NCBI GenBank assembly: GCA_001701135.1
Contig: DAAN01000030.1
Location: 186,001 to 250,000 of the forward strand
Origin: Bacteroidales bacterium H3
GTDB taxonomy: Bacteria; Bacteroidota; Bacteroidia; Bacteroidales; Muribaculaceae
Reading direction: 5' to 3'
Length of the DNA stretch: 64,000 nucleotides
A program made the position numbers and the translations under genes. This document shows, piece after piece, positions 1 through 8,555 of this stretch; within the stretch, counting starts at the first letter, position 1; each line of letters begins with the position of its first letter. The notes beneath the pieces were generated by a model. It was given only the letters and a program-made list of their open reading frames with translations, did not search any database and was not told the DNA's origin.

Positions 1-46
1 CATTAATTTTCAATAAATTAAAACCGAAAACAAAAACTCACATTTT

Positions 47-553
47 TTAAAAATTTTCTTCCCAAAGGCATATTTTTCCTGAGATACTGTCGGCGGCACG
101 TATAAGCCGCTGGTTGCGCGAACCACGGAAAAGCAGCGACAGATCGCGTTCCGCCTCCAGAAACGGCCCGTCGACCACCACCTCGAGCAGCGGCAGCAGC
201 CTCTCCATGCCGGGCATCGACAACACATGCTCGAAGAGGAAACCGGTGTAGAGCCAAATGGTATATCCTCTGCGGCGAAGTGCCTCTGCCAAAGCTATCA
301 CTCCGTCGGGCTGATAGAGCGGATCGCCACCCGAAATGGTGACATTGAAACCGTGGCGCTCGATTTCATCGACAATCTCCCCCACCGTCATCTCCCGGCC
401 ACCATCGAAATCCCACGACTGCGGATTATGGCAGCCGGGGCACCGGTGAGCGCAGCCGGCAAGATAAACCGAGGTGCGTAGCCCCGGGCCGTCAACCGAG
501 GTTCCGGGCAATATGTCGAGCACCCGCAGAGTTGCCTCTTCGGCCTTGGTCAT
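47..553 (-). CDS. nrdG: Anaerobic ribonucleotide reductase activating protein
   Basis: Radical-SAM activase that installs the glycyl radical on NrdD, allowing ribonucleotide reduction without oxygen in the cytoplasm. The 168-residue protein carries the cluster motif CxxxCxxC at C34, C38 and C41, preceded by a DGPGLRTSVYLAGC stretch and followed by an SGGDPL segment, all typical of NrdG. Its length is near the usual 150-180 residues. It lies 61 bp downstream of nrdD on the same strand, so the two are probably co-transcribed from the nrdD promoter. No clear hairpin follows it in the 46 bases left in the window. The identification is firm. Confidence 0.95.
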   Translation of the reverse strand: MTKAEEATLRVLDILPGTSVDGPGLRTSVYLAGCAHRCPGCHNPQSWDFDGGREMTVGEIVDEIERHGFNVTISGGDPLYQPDGVIALAEALRRRGYTIWLYTGFLFEHVLSMPGMERLLPLLEVVVDGPFLEAERDLSLLFRGSRNQRLIRAADSISGKICLWEENF

Positions 554-614
554 AACAAACTGTCTTTTATCTTTTTAAACCGCAAATTATTTTAAACCGA
601 TCTGCGTATTTGGA

Positions 615-2822
615 TTATTTGTGGACCACGCGATCTTTGAGTTCCGCCAGTTTGGCAGAATTCCATCGGTCAGTGGTACCCACAAGGTAACCGGTGATGC
701 GCTGCAGTTTATCAATGTGAGTGCTTCCGCAGTGGGGACATACCGAGAGCGAATCCTGCGCGTCTTCGTAACCGCACTCCATGCAACGGTTGCGGTTATG
801 GTTTACCGAACAGTAGCCGATATTGTTCTTGTCCATGAGGTCCACGATGTCGGCGATTGCCTGAGGATTGTGGGTGGCATCGCCGTCGATTTCCACATAG
901 AAGATATGGCCGCCGCGGGTAAGTTCGTGATACGGGCCCTCTATTTTTGCCTTGTGGCGCGGCGAACAGTGATAGTAAACCGGCACATGATTGGAGTTGG
1001 TGTAATATACTTTGTCGGTCACCCCGGGAATTATGCCGAAGCTTTTGCGGTCTTTTGTGGTGAACTTGCCCGACAACCCCTCTGCGGGTGTGGCCAGCAC
1101 GGAATAGTTGTGATGATACGTTTCGCAGAATTCGTTGACGCGGCTGCGCATGTGCGACACAATGCGGAGACCCAACTGCTGCGCTTCGTCTGATTCGCCG
1201 TGATGTTTGCCTGTAAGAGCCACCAGACACTCGGCGAGACCTATGAAACCTATACCCAAAGTACCCTGGTTGATTACGGATTCGATGGTGTCATCTTTCG
1301 AAAGTTTGTCGGCTCCGGTCCACAGGCGTGTCATCAGCAAGGGGAATTGCTTGGCCAGAGCCGTTTTCTGGAATTCAAAACGGTCGTGGAGCTGACGGGC
1401 AGTGATCTCCATAACGTTATCGAGTTTCTTGAAGAAGGTTTCGATGCGCTCCTGCTGATCCTTGATGGCCATACACTCTATGCCGAGACGCACAATGTTG
1501 ATTGTGGAGAAACTGAGATTGCCGCGGCCGATGGATGTTTTTTCCCCGTAACGGTTTTCGAAAACGCGGGTGCGGCAACCCATCGTCGCGATTTCCCATT
1601 TGTAACGCTCGGGGTCGTCGGCACGCCAGTTTTCATGTACATTATAAGTGGCGTCGAGGTTTACGAAATTAGGGAAGAAACGGCGGGCGGTGACTTTGCA
1701 GGCCTGATGGTAAAGATCGTAGTTGGGATCTCCCTCCTCATAATTTACGCCCCTTTTCTTCTTCCATATCTGTATGGGGAAGATGGCGGTGGCGCCGTTG
1801 CCCACACCTTCGTATGTCGATTCGAGAAGCTCGCGAATAACGCAGCGCCCCTCGGCCGACGTGTCGGTGCCATAATTGATCGACGAGAAAACCACCTGGT
1901 TGCCACCACGCGAGTGGATGGTGTTCATGTTGTGGATAAACGCCTCCATTGCCTGATGCACACGCGACACGGTGCAGTTCATGGCATGCTGCAGGGAGCG
2001 TTCTTTCCCCGTAAGCCCGTCAAGTGGTTTCTTCACATAATCCTTCAGCTCGATATTGTAAAGGTCCGAGAGATCTTCGCCCGAGAGCGCTTCGATTTTT
2101 TTCACTTCCTCGATGAACGAAGAGCGCACAAATGGCGCGAGGTAGAAATCGAATGCGGGGATGGCCTGACCGCCGTGCATTTCGTTCTGCGCTGTTTCAA
2201 GCGAGATGCAGGCTATCACGCTGGCGGTCTCGATACGGCGTGCCGGACGCGACTCGCCATGACCGGCCATAAAACCATGTTTCAGAATATTGTCGAGCGG
2301 ATGCTGCACGCATGTCAGCGACTTGGTGGGATAATAATCCTTGTCGTGGATATGCAGATAGCCGTCGCGCACAGCCTGTCGAGCCTCCGGGGTCAGCAGA
2401 TAGTCATCGACAAAAGGCTTTGTGGTTTCGGATGCGAACTTCATCATCATCCCCGCCGGAGAATCGGTATTCATATTTGCATTCTCGCGGGTGATGTCGT
2501 TGTTCTTCGCCTCTATGATTTCAAGAAAAATGTCGCGGGTTTTAGCCCGCCGTGCGATACTGCGTTGGTCGCGGTATGCGATATAACGTTTCGCCACCTC
2601 TTTGCGGGGCGATTTCATCAGCTCCAGTTCCACTCGGTCCTGAATGCTTTCCACACTCATCTGCTCGTCACCGGTGGTGCTGATGCGGTCCACTATTCGG
2701 TGAATGAGCGCTTCATCCTCACCCATCGGGGTGGTGAGCATGGCCTTTCGGATGGCGGCTTTGATTTTTTCTTCGTTGTATCCAACAACGCGGCCATCGC
2801 GTTTCAATACAGTCTGGATCAT
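615..2822 (-). CDS. nrdD: Anaerobic ribonucleoside-triphosphate reductase
   Basis: Class III ribonucleotide reductase making dNTPs in anaerobic growth. The 735-residue protein begins with an ATP-cone allosteric domain (about residues 1-100, with VLKRDGRVVGYNEEKI). It ends with a zinc site of two Cys pairs (CMEC and CPHC) and the glycyl-radical loop RITGYLVG, where G711 is the expected radical residue. The length fits the family. The start at 2822 puts the ATP cone at the N-terminus and lies about 95 bp downstream of a strong promoter. nrdG follows on the same strand. Long open frames on the opposite strand are shadows of this gene. Confidence 0.97.
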   Translation of the reverse strand: MIQTVLKRDGRVVGYNEEKIKAAIRKAMLTTPMGEDEALIHRIVDRISTTGDEQMSVESIQDRVELELMKSPRKEVAKRYIAYRDQRSIARRAKTRDIFLEIIEAKNNDITRENANMNTDSPAGMMMKFASETTKPFVDDYLLTPEARQAVRDGYLHIHDKDYYPTKSLTCVQHPLDNILKHGFMAGHGESRPARRIETASVIACISLETAQNEMHGGQAIPAFDFYLAPFVRSSFIEEVKKIEALSGEDLSDLYNIELKDYVKKPLDGLTGKERSLQHAMNCTVSRVHQAMEAFIHNMNTIHSRGGNQVVFSSINYGTDTSAEGRCVIRELLESTYEGVGNGATAIFPIQIWKKKRGVNYEEGDPNYDLYHQACKVTARRFFPNFVNLDATYNVHENWRADDPERYKWEIATMGCRTRVFENRYGEKTSIGRGNLSFSTINIVRLGIECMAIKDQQERIETFFKKLDNVMEITARQLHDRFEFQKTALAKQFPLLMTRLWTGADKLSKDDTIESVINQGTLGIGFIGLAECLVALTGKHHGESDEAQQLGLRIVSHMRSRVNEFCETYHHNYSVLATPAEGLSGKFTTKDRKSFGIIPGVTDKVYYTNSNHVPVYYHCSPRHKAKIEGPYHELTRGGHIFYVEIDGDATHNPQAIADIVDLMDKNNIGYCSVNHNRNRCMECGYEDAQDSLSVCPHCGSTHIDKLQRITGYLVGTTDRWNSAKLAELKDRVVHK

Positions 2823-2917
2823 TGAGGGAAAGTGTTTTTATGCTGTTTGAGAATTTGTGATTTTCCGGTAAAAGGAGCCTTGGCGCTGTTTGCCGCAGCA
2901 GTTATCTTAACCGGTCA

Positions 2918-2949
2918 CAAAGTTATATAAAAACTTTACTCCCGGCAAA
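2918..2949 (-). promoter_or_regulatory. Promoter of nrdD-nrdG
   Basis: On the minus strand the -7 box TAACTTTG (2918-2925) is preceded by TTTG (2946-2949) with a 20-bp spacer, an exact match to the Bacteroidetes promoter layout. The expected leader is about 90 nt. The -33 box lies inside the hairpin at 2941-2961. Confidence 0.8.
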
Positions 2950-2961
2950 CTTTTCGCCGGG
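2941..2961 (-). terminator. GC hairpin after the polysaccharide operon
   Basis: A 6-bp stem CCCGGC/GCCGGG with a 9-nt loop lies about 100 bp past the stop of the glycosyltransferase gene. On the minus strand it is followed by a moderately T-rich run. It probably ends the operon coming from 6618. The same bases contain the -33 box of the nrdD promoter, so terminator and promoter are interleaved. Confidence 0.5.
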
Positions 2962-3058
2962 AAAATTTTCAATGATTTCACATTTTGGACAACTTTTACC
3001 CCTACCAATATTTTTAAATAACTAATATACGTATACTTATAAAAAGTTTTGGAAAACT

Positions 3059-3865
3059 TCAATCATCAATGGTTTGCAGAAAGTGGCTTTTAAGCAATTC
3101 ATATATTTTGCAACAGTAGCACAATCCCTGCAACACTATATTGGAATATACTCCGTTTTCCTTAAAAGCTTTTCGCTTCTCATGGAATATCTGCAGATAG
3201 CTTCCGAAGCCCGAAGATGATACTCCGCCTGTACGCATGGTCACGAAATCTGCCGGAATGTAAGCAATATTGATTTTGTGAATTAAAATAAGTCTCAGCA
3301 ACTGATCAAAATCAGCTGAGGTGCGAAAGCCGGTGTCAAACTTTCCGTACCTGATATAGATTTCACGGCGGCAATAGAACGACGGATGGGCAGGCATGAA
3401 CCCCATATGCATTTTCCACCGACGGAACCCTTTGGAGCTGTAATAGCGCACACATCGTTTAAGATTTCGGGGTCTGACGAAATGAATATCTCCGTAGACT
3501 GCATCGATCTGCCGGCCATCGGCCGTTGTGCCGCTGATAGTTTCCGCTACTTTTGAAAGGATATCGCTCGAAGTGTAGAAGTCATCGGCATTGAGCAGTC
3601 CGACGACAACGCCGGTGGCTCGTTCGATGCCCCTGTTCATGGCATCGTAAATACCACCGTCGGGGCCCGATTTCCATTTCAGTGTCTTCCCCTCCTTCAG
3701 GTATCTATCCTCATATTCCCGGAGTATGCCGATTGTGCCGTCGGTGCTTCCGCCATCGACAACGATATGCTCAATCTCAGGGTAATCCTGGGCGAGCACA
3801 CTCTCGAGGGTGTCGCGGAGTGTGGTCTCATTGTTCAGGCAGGCTGTAACGACAGATATTATCAT
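3059..3865 (-). CDS. Family 2 glycosyltransferase
   Basis: A 268-residue GT-A glycosyltransferase of the WcaA/GT2 type, expected to add a sugar to a lipid-linked glycan on the cytoplasmic face of the inner membrane. The N-terminus reads MIISVVTACLNNE, followed by VVDGGSTDGT and a NADD metal-binding motif at residues 92-95. There are no clear membrane segments. It is the last gene of the operon after a flippase and an O-antigen ligase-like gene. The gene looks more AT-rich than the housekeeping genes around it, as polysaccharide genes often are; I did not measure this. Donor and acceptor sugars cannot be read from the sequence. Confidence 0.85.
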   Translation of the reverse strand: MIISVVTACLNNETTLRDTLESVLAQDYPEIEHIVVDGGSTDGTIGILREYEDRYLKEGKTLKWKSGPDGGIYDAMNRGIERATGVVVGLLNADDFYTSSDILSKVAETISGTTADGRQIDAVYGDIHFVRPRNLKRCVRYYSSKGFRRWKMHMGFMPAHPSFYCRREIYIRYGKFDTGFRTSADFDQLLRLILIHKINIAYIPADFVTMRTGGVSSSGFGSYLQIFHEKRKAFKENGVYSNIVLQGLCYCCKIYELLKSHFLQTIDD

Positions 3866-3886
3866 TTTTCAAACTATTGGGAAGAA

Positions 3887-5113
3887 TCAGACCGACAGAT
3901 AGGTATCCTCTCGGGGGAGCCACCTCTCGGAACGGATCAACGAGCATACCAGCCAGAAGACAGGAAACATCAGTGCGCCCGGATAGAGCATCCACCCTTC
4001 GGTTGTGGCGTACATGCACAAAAACAGAAACAAGGCGAGCTGCAACGCGAAATCCTTGCGTCGGCGGTTGCGACGCAAAGCTATCACCACTGTCACTATA
4101 TACCATAGGAAAAGTGCAGCGCCGGTCAATCCTGCATACGAGGCCACGGAGAGCCACGACGAGCCCGGCTCATTTTTCTGGTAACCTATATACAGCACTG
4201 GATCCTTTAGCCTGACAGGTTCATTGGCATACCCCACGCCGGTCCACGGCGACGAGGTGATTTCAGACAGTCGCGACTGCCACAGCGTATGCCTGGTGTA
4301 GGTCTGTCCATATTGGTTGCCGAATGTGATTTTTTTTGTAAGTGTCTTATCGGCAAAGGGGAGCGAAACAGCCAGAACAAGGATAGCCACGCCGCCGCAA
4401 ACAAGCACTTTACGATTGCGCAGCAGTGATTTCAGCGTCCGGAACTTAATGATGCACATAACCGCGGCGCTCACTGCAAACGATGCCAACACCATGCGCG
4501 AAGCGCCGGCTATCATGCAGATACAGCTGATCAGCAGCAACATTCCGCTCCATACCTTGTAAGATTTGCGTGAAGTGCTTAAAATCACGAATAACGACAC
4601 CAGACCGGTCAGAGCAGCGGATGAAGCCAGACTGAAGCCGAGATTAAACGCTCCGGAAAAACCGTAATAATAAAACACCGTCTGCTGATCGGGCGAAAGT
4701 GTGAGACTGTAGAGCCAGATCACCGAAGACAGCACCACGAACACCCCCATGGTTATTATAATGCATCGCAATAGGAACAGCCGGGTGCGGTTGATACAGG
4801 GACTACTCAACAACGGCGAAAATGTGAGCAATCCTACTGTCAGCGCAAGAAACCTGAGCTGATTTTCATGGAAATGATTGCCGGGATGAAGTATGAGACA
4901 CACAAAAAGCCATGCCAGAAACAGCCCGAGAGGAAGACTCGTCTGCATTTTCCGCTGAACGCACATACACAGCAATCCGAGCGACATAGCCGACACCATC
5001 CAGGTGGGCAACTCCACGCCGACCGCATGATGAATGCAGAGCATCACAGCCAGCAGCAGTGCAAATATGCCGCGCAATCGTTCTATCTGACTTTTTAGCA
5101 ATTCAGGATTCAT
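3887..5113 (-). CDS. O-antigen ligase / polymerase-like membrane protein
   Basis: A 408-residue, strongly hydrophobic protein with about ten predicted membrane segments and a large periplasmic loop near residues 255-320. That loop holds RHTLWQSR and ITSSPWTGVGYAN, which resemble the Wzy_C/WaaL signature. Members of this family join or polymerise undecaprenyl-linked glycans in the periplasm. At the position where WaaL/Wzy proteins usually have an HN-x-YL motif this protein has GSSWLS, so the usual histidine seems to be missing. The gene overlaps the flippase stop by 4 bp (ATGA-type coupling) and precedes a GT2 gene. Ligase and polymerase cannot be told apart here. Confidence 0.75.
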   Translation of the reverse strand: MNPELLKSQIERLRGIFALLLAVMLCIHHAVGVELPTWMVSAMSLGLLCMCVQRKMQTSLPLGLFLAWLFVCLILHPGNHFHENQLRFLALTVGLLTFSPLLSSPCINRTRLFLLRCIIITMGVFVVLSSVIWLYSLTLSPDQQTVFYYYGFSGAFNLGFSLASSAALTGLVSLFVILSTSRKSYKVWSGMLLLISCICMIAGASRMVLASFAVSAAVMCIIKFRTLKSLLRNRKVLVCGGVAILVLAVSLPFADKTLTKKITFGNQYGQTYTRHTLWQSRLSEITSSPWTGVGYANEPVRLKDPVLYIGYQKNEPGSSWLSVASYAGLTGAALFLWYIVTVVIALRRNRRRKDFALQLALFLFLCMYATTEGWMLYPGALMFPVFWLVCSLIRSERWLPREDTYLSV

Positions 5114-6618
5114 GCCTCGGTGGTATTGATTAATGCCGGCTCTCTGCGACGCTTTCTACGGCCTACATATTTCATTATCTGATCACACAGCGCGGGCACA
5201 AACAAAAATGTCATTCCCACATACAGGAATCCGCAGACCAGGATAATCAGCAACATATACATCAGGTTACCCGGCATGAAATATTGCATCGCAAAAGCTG
5301 CCACAGCCATACCGAGCGCGTTGAGAAATATCGGCAACAACGCACGTATCTGATGGAACAACCCGAAGCCTATGACACTCCCGCCGAAGGCAGCTGTCAG
5401 CACAAAATTGATAGCCGAAGCCGAGGCCAGGCCGCAGCACACTGCCTGCAGGCCGAACGGTATCATGGCCACGAGACAACCCAATCCGACCACGATGCTG
5501 AGTATCTGCAGCAACAGATAACGTTTGCCGAATCCCAAGATTTTGAGCACCATCATGTTGATATTAATCAGCGGATAGAACATCAGCCCCACACAGAGGA
5601 TGCGCAACAGGTAAGACGCATAAAGCCACTGCCATCCAATCATCACATGGACAATCGGCTCGGCCACGGCTGCGAGACCGAGCATAAGCGGCGCTATCAC
5701 AAGGAATGATATACGCATATAATCCTTCACAGCCATGCAGAGCATTTCAGGTGAATTCTGCAGACGACAGAACGAAGGAAATATAGCGCGGGTGACTATG
5801 TTCGAAAGGTTTTCCGACGAAAACGATACTATCAGACGGGCGTTGGAGTAACAGCCGAGAGCGTATGCCGAGAACACTTTGCCGATAATAAGCGAACAGA
5901 AACAATTGTAGACTGACTCCAGAACATTGCTCACAAGCAGCTTACTGCCGAGATCAAAAAGCCGGCGAAATGCGGCGCCGGAAAACTCGAGGGTGGGACG
6001 CCAATGTGAGATACACCATAATACTATCGCCGTTACAATCTGGTTAACTATCTGGAGCGCCACAAGCGCCCACACTCCATATCCGGAATATGTCATCCAC
6101 AGCGCCACCACACCTGAGGCAAACGCTCCCGCCAGGGTTGATTTGGCCTGTGTGCGAAAATCAAGTTCAGCCGTGAGAATCGCCCGGTGAACTACAAGTG
6201 TAGACTGTATTATTACGCTGACAGCCAGCACACGCATCAGATCCACCAGGCGCGGCTCGCCATAGAATCGCGCAAGCAGCGGAGCCGTGATGAACAGCAC
6301 CACATAGATTACGAGCGCCGTGGCCACATTGGCGTAAAACGCGGTGGAATAATCGGTAGAATTTCTGTCGAGTTTACGGATGATCGCCTGAGGCAGCCCG
6401 TTTTCGGCAAGGAGCTGCGACACCACAATGAAAACGCTGAGCATTCCCACCAGTCCATAATCCACCGGGGAGAGCACACGAGCCATCAGCACAAAGATCA
6501 CAAGCTGCAATCCCTGCACAGAAAACCGTTCAAATGCGCTCCATGTAATTCCCCGAAGGGTTTTTCGAACGTAAGTCATTCCGTAACCTCTTGATATTTC
6601 ATGGATTATAGGCGACAA
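5110..6618 (-). CDS. Wzx/MOP-family polysaccharide flippase
   Basis: A 502-residue MOP-superfamily protein with about 12-14 membrane segments, similar in layout to WzxC/TuaB-type lipopolysaccharide exporters. The N-terminal ITWSAFERFSVQGLQLVIF and VLSPVDYGLVGML are characteristic. It should flip undecaprenyl-linked oligosaccharides across the inner membrane. The given start is the first ATG after the promoter at 6680-6710. An internal ATG at 6579 (MTYVRKTLRG) matches the usual family start equally well. This is the first gene of a three-gene operon with the ligase-like and GT2 genes. No other sugar-synthesis gene sits beside it, so the operon is small. Confidence 0.88.
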   Translation of the reverse strand: MSPIIHEISRGYGMTYVRKTLRGITWSAFERFSVQGLQLVIFVLMARVLSPVDYGLVGMLSVFIVVSQLLAENGLPQAIIRKLDRNSTDYSTAFYANVATALVIYVVLFITAPLLARFYGEPRLVDLMRVLAVSVIIQSTLVVHRAILTAELDFRTQAKSTLAGAFASGVVALWMTYSGYGVWALVALQIVNQIVTAIVLWCISHWRPTLEFSGAAFRRLFDLGSKLLVSNVLESVYNCFCSLIIGKVFSAYALGCYSNARLIVSFSSENLSNIVTRAIFPSFCRLQNSPEMLCMAVKDYMRISFLVIAPLMLGLAAVAEPIVHVMIGWQWLYASYLLRILCVGLMFYPLININMMVLKILGFGKRYLLLQILSIVVGLGCLVAMIPFGLQAVCCGLASASAINFVLTAAFGGSVIGFGLFHQIRALLPIFLNALGMAVAAFAMQYFMPGNLMYMLLIILVCGFLYVGMTFLFVPALCDQIMKYVGRRKRRREPALINTTEA

Positions 6619-6679
6619 TCATAATCTGATAACACGTTGAGAATCACCTGCCGGCGTAAGATGACAACAGTGCAAGTGA

Positions 6680-6710
6680 CAAAGTTACAGATTTTTCCCA
6701 AATTCCACAA
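6680..6710 (-). promoter_or_regulatory. Promoter of the flippase-ligase-GT2 operon
   Basis: On the minus strand the -7 box TAACTTTG (6680-6687) has a TTG -33 box at 6708-6710 with a 20-bp spacer. The position fits transcription starting about 55-60 bp before the annotated flippase ATG. Confidence 0.7.
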
Positions 6711-6818
6711 CCGTTTCAACAAAACTTCACTGAAACTTAACAAGAAACTTTGCAATTCTTCAGATTTATTGCTTAATTTTGCATTTGAAGCCATTATCCG
6801 ATGAGTGACATGGGGAGA

Positions 6819-8537
6819 TCAGCGGGTGCCGAGCAGGCGGCGAAGGTTTTCCATGTCGGCGGGGGTCAGTCCGCAACTGTCGATGGGAAGTGCCTCGTTC
6901 AGATCGTTGAGATATACAATAGGAGCAGGGCTGTAGCATTCCGACACCAGCGAAAGCGAGTCGGTGACATAGCGCGATTTTATCCGCGCAAGCTGCATCA
7001 TAGTCGGAAACAGCGATTTCTGCGGAGAGATACGTTTGCCGCCGTTGGCTTCAAGATTCTTTGCCATAGCCGGCTGCTGCTGTGTCAGTTTGGGTGAAAG
7101 CCATGCCAGAGTCGACTGATGAATCTGCCAGTATGTCGGCACGGGAGATGCGTGCAGAAAACGTTCACGGCTGTCATCAAAAATATCTTCTCCATGATCG
7201 GAGGCATAAAGCAGCGCCGCCCGCGTCCCCGTGGCTTTCAGGCGGTCGATCAGTTCCGACAACACGTAATCGGTGTATAATATTGTATTGTCGTAGCTGT
7301 TGATAAGCTGCTGCCGGGTGGATTTCGAGGCATCGGCTGTGGCATCGGGCAGAAAGTTCGCGAATTCACGGGGATAGCGGTCGTAATACTTGAAATGCGA
7401 TCCGTAGGTATGAATCACAATAAATTTGCGGTGCGAGGTGGTATCGGCGAGCAAGCGGTCTACAACCGGAAGCACTTCATGGTCAAACGGATGCGCTGTC
7501 TGCCCGGCATCGATGGTATAAACTACCGTGTCGGCCTCGAGGCCGAAATGCTCCGTGTAGCTGCGGTTGCGCTCCTGATTCGACACAAACGCAGTGGCGA
7601 AACCGGCCTCGCGGAATGCGGTGATTATACTTTTATAATATGTGATTGAGTCGAAATTCTCGGCACAGGCGAAACTCATGAGCATAGGCACACTTTTGTG
7701 CGTGGTGTTGGATTCCGAGACAGACTTCGGAAAGAAAACCACGCCATCTTCGCGCGAAAGCCGCGGATTGGTGGCCCGCTCATATCCCCCGAGTTGCCAG
7801 TTGTCGCCGCGTGCAGTCTCCCCTATCACGAGCATATATATTTCAGGTTCGCCGGTAGTGTCGGCAGCCTCGGCTCCGTAACTGAATCCGCGCGACAACT
7901 CCTCATGACGCGATGTCTCGCTATAGCGGTGACAGGCCTCTACAAGATTTTCAACAGCATTGACGGGGAAAGTCTGCCGGCCGAAATCGTAATGCGGCTG
8001 TATAAGATACGCCACGCCGGCGGCACAACCTCCGGCCAATGCCGTAATCAAGCCTCCGACAAGCATCTTTTTACGAAATGCCGCAGTTATCTCGCGTCTC
8101 CTGATGGCAGCCCATATACCCCAAATCAACGGAGGAAGATAAAGCAGACACACAGTGGTCATCGCCATTAGCAGATTGGCCAGCAGTTCGGTAGCTTCAC
8201 CCACATTGGTGGTCACCACATTGAGAAACATGTCAACGGCTATAACGGAATTGCCATAAAGATATAGCAGCACTATCTGAAACGCCGCGAATATCATAAA
8301 GGGCAAGGAGAGCAAAGCCGTAACACCCGTGCGGCGCGACGCCGCCACAAGCATCATGAAAAAACCGGCAGGCACAAGAATATTGGCCATTGAAGCAGCC
8401 GGCTGCAGATGCTCAGTGAAGCATAGAACCACATTCGGAACCAGCAGTGTCAGAACCACCAGCACGGCGAGGCACCACATGTCTTCGAAAAACCGACTTA
8501 AATATCTTAATATATTATTGTTTCTGAAAACAGTCAT
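6819..8537 (-). CDS. Lipid A phosphoethanolamine transferase (EptA-like)
   Basis: A 572-residue inner-membrane enzyme of the alkaline-phosphatase/sulfatase superfamily. It has about five N-terminal membrane segments (residues ~20-180) and a periplasmic catalytic domain. Visible motifs are GETAR (239-243) for metal binding and SNTTHKSVP with the likely phosphoacceptor T279, plus a downstream YASDHGE. In EptA/MCR proteins these residues transfer phosphoethanolamine from phosphatidylethanolamine to lipid A, which lowers surface charge and polymyxin binding. The gene is 18 bp downstream of a small outer-membrane barrel gene, probably in one operon. The substrate could be lipid A or another glycan. 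Confidence 0.85.
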   Translation of the reverse strand: MTVFRNNNILRYLSRFFEDMWCLAVLVVLTLLVPNVVLCFTEHLQPAASMANILVPAGFFMMLVAASRRTGVTALLSLPFMIFAAFQIVLLYLYGNSVIAVDMFLNVVTTNVGEATELLANLLMAMTTVCLLYLPPLIWGIWAAIRRREITAAFRKKMLVGGLITALAGGCAAGVAYLIQPHYDFGRQTFPVNAVENLVEACHRYSETSRHEELSRGFSYGAEAADTTGEPEIYMLVIGETARGDNWQLGGYERATNPRLSREDGVVFFPKSVSESNTTHKSVPMLMSFACAENFDSITYYKSIITAFREAGFATAFVSNQERNRSYTEHFGLEADTVVYTIDAGQTAHPFDHEVLPVVDRLLADTTSHRKFIVIHTYGSHFKYYDRYPREFANFLPDATADASKSTRQQLINSYDNTILYTDYVLSELIDRLKATGTRAALLYASDHGEDIFDDSRERFLHASPVPTYWQIHQSTLAWLSPKLTQQQPAMAKNLEANGGKRISPQKSLFPTMMQLARIKSRYVTDSLSLVSECYSPAPIVYLNDLNEALPIDSCGLTPADMENLRRLLGTR

Positions 8538-8555
8538 TAATGTCTTGGAGATTGT

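Noticed and set aside
1200..2825. 541-codon open frame on the plus strand
   Set aside because: It is fully antisense to nrdD, whose motifs run the full length. No domain is visible in the plus frame.
6606..6794. 62-codon minus-strand frame upstream of the flippase gene
   Set aside because: It covers the promoter at 6680-6710 and its composition is that of non-coding AT-rich DNA.
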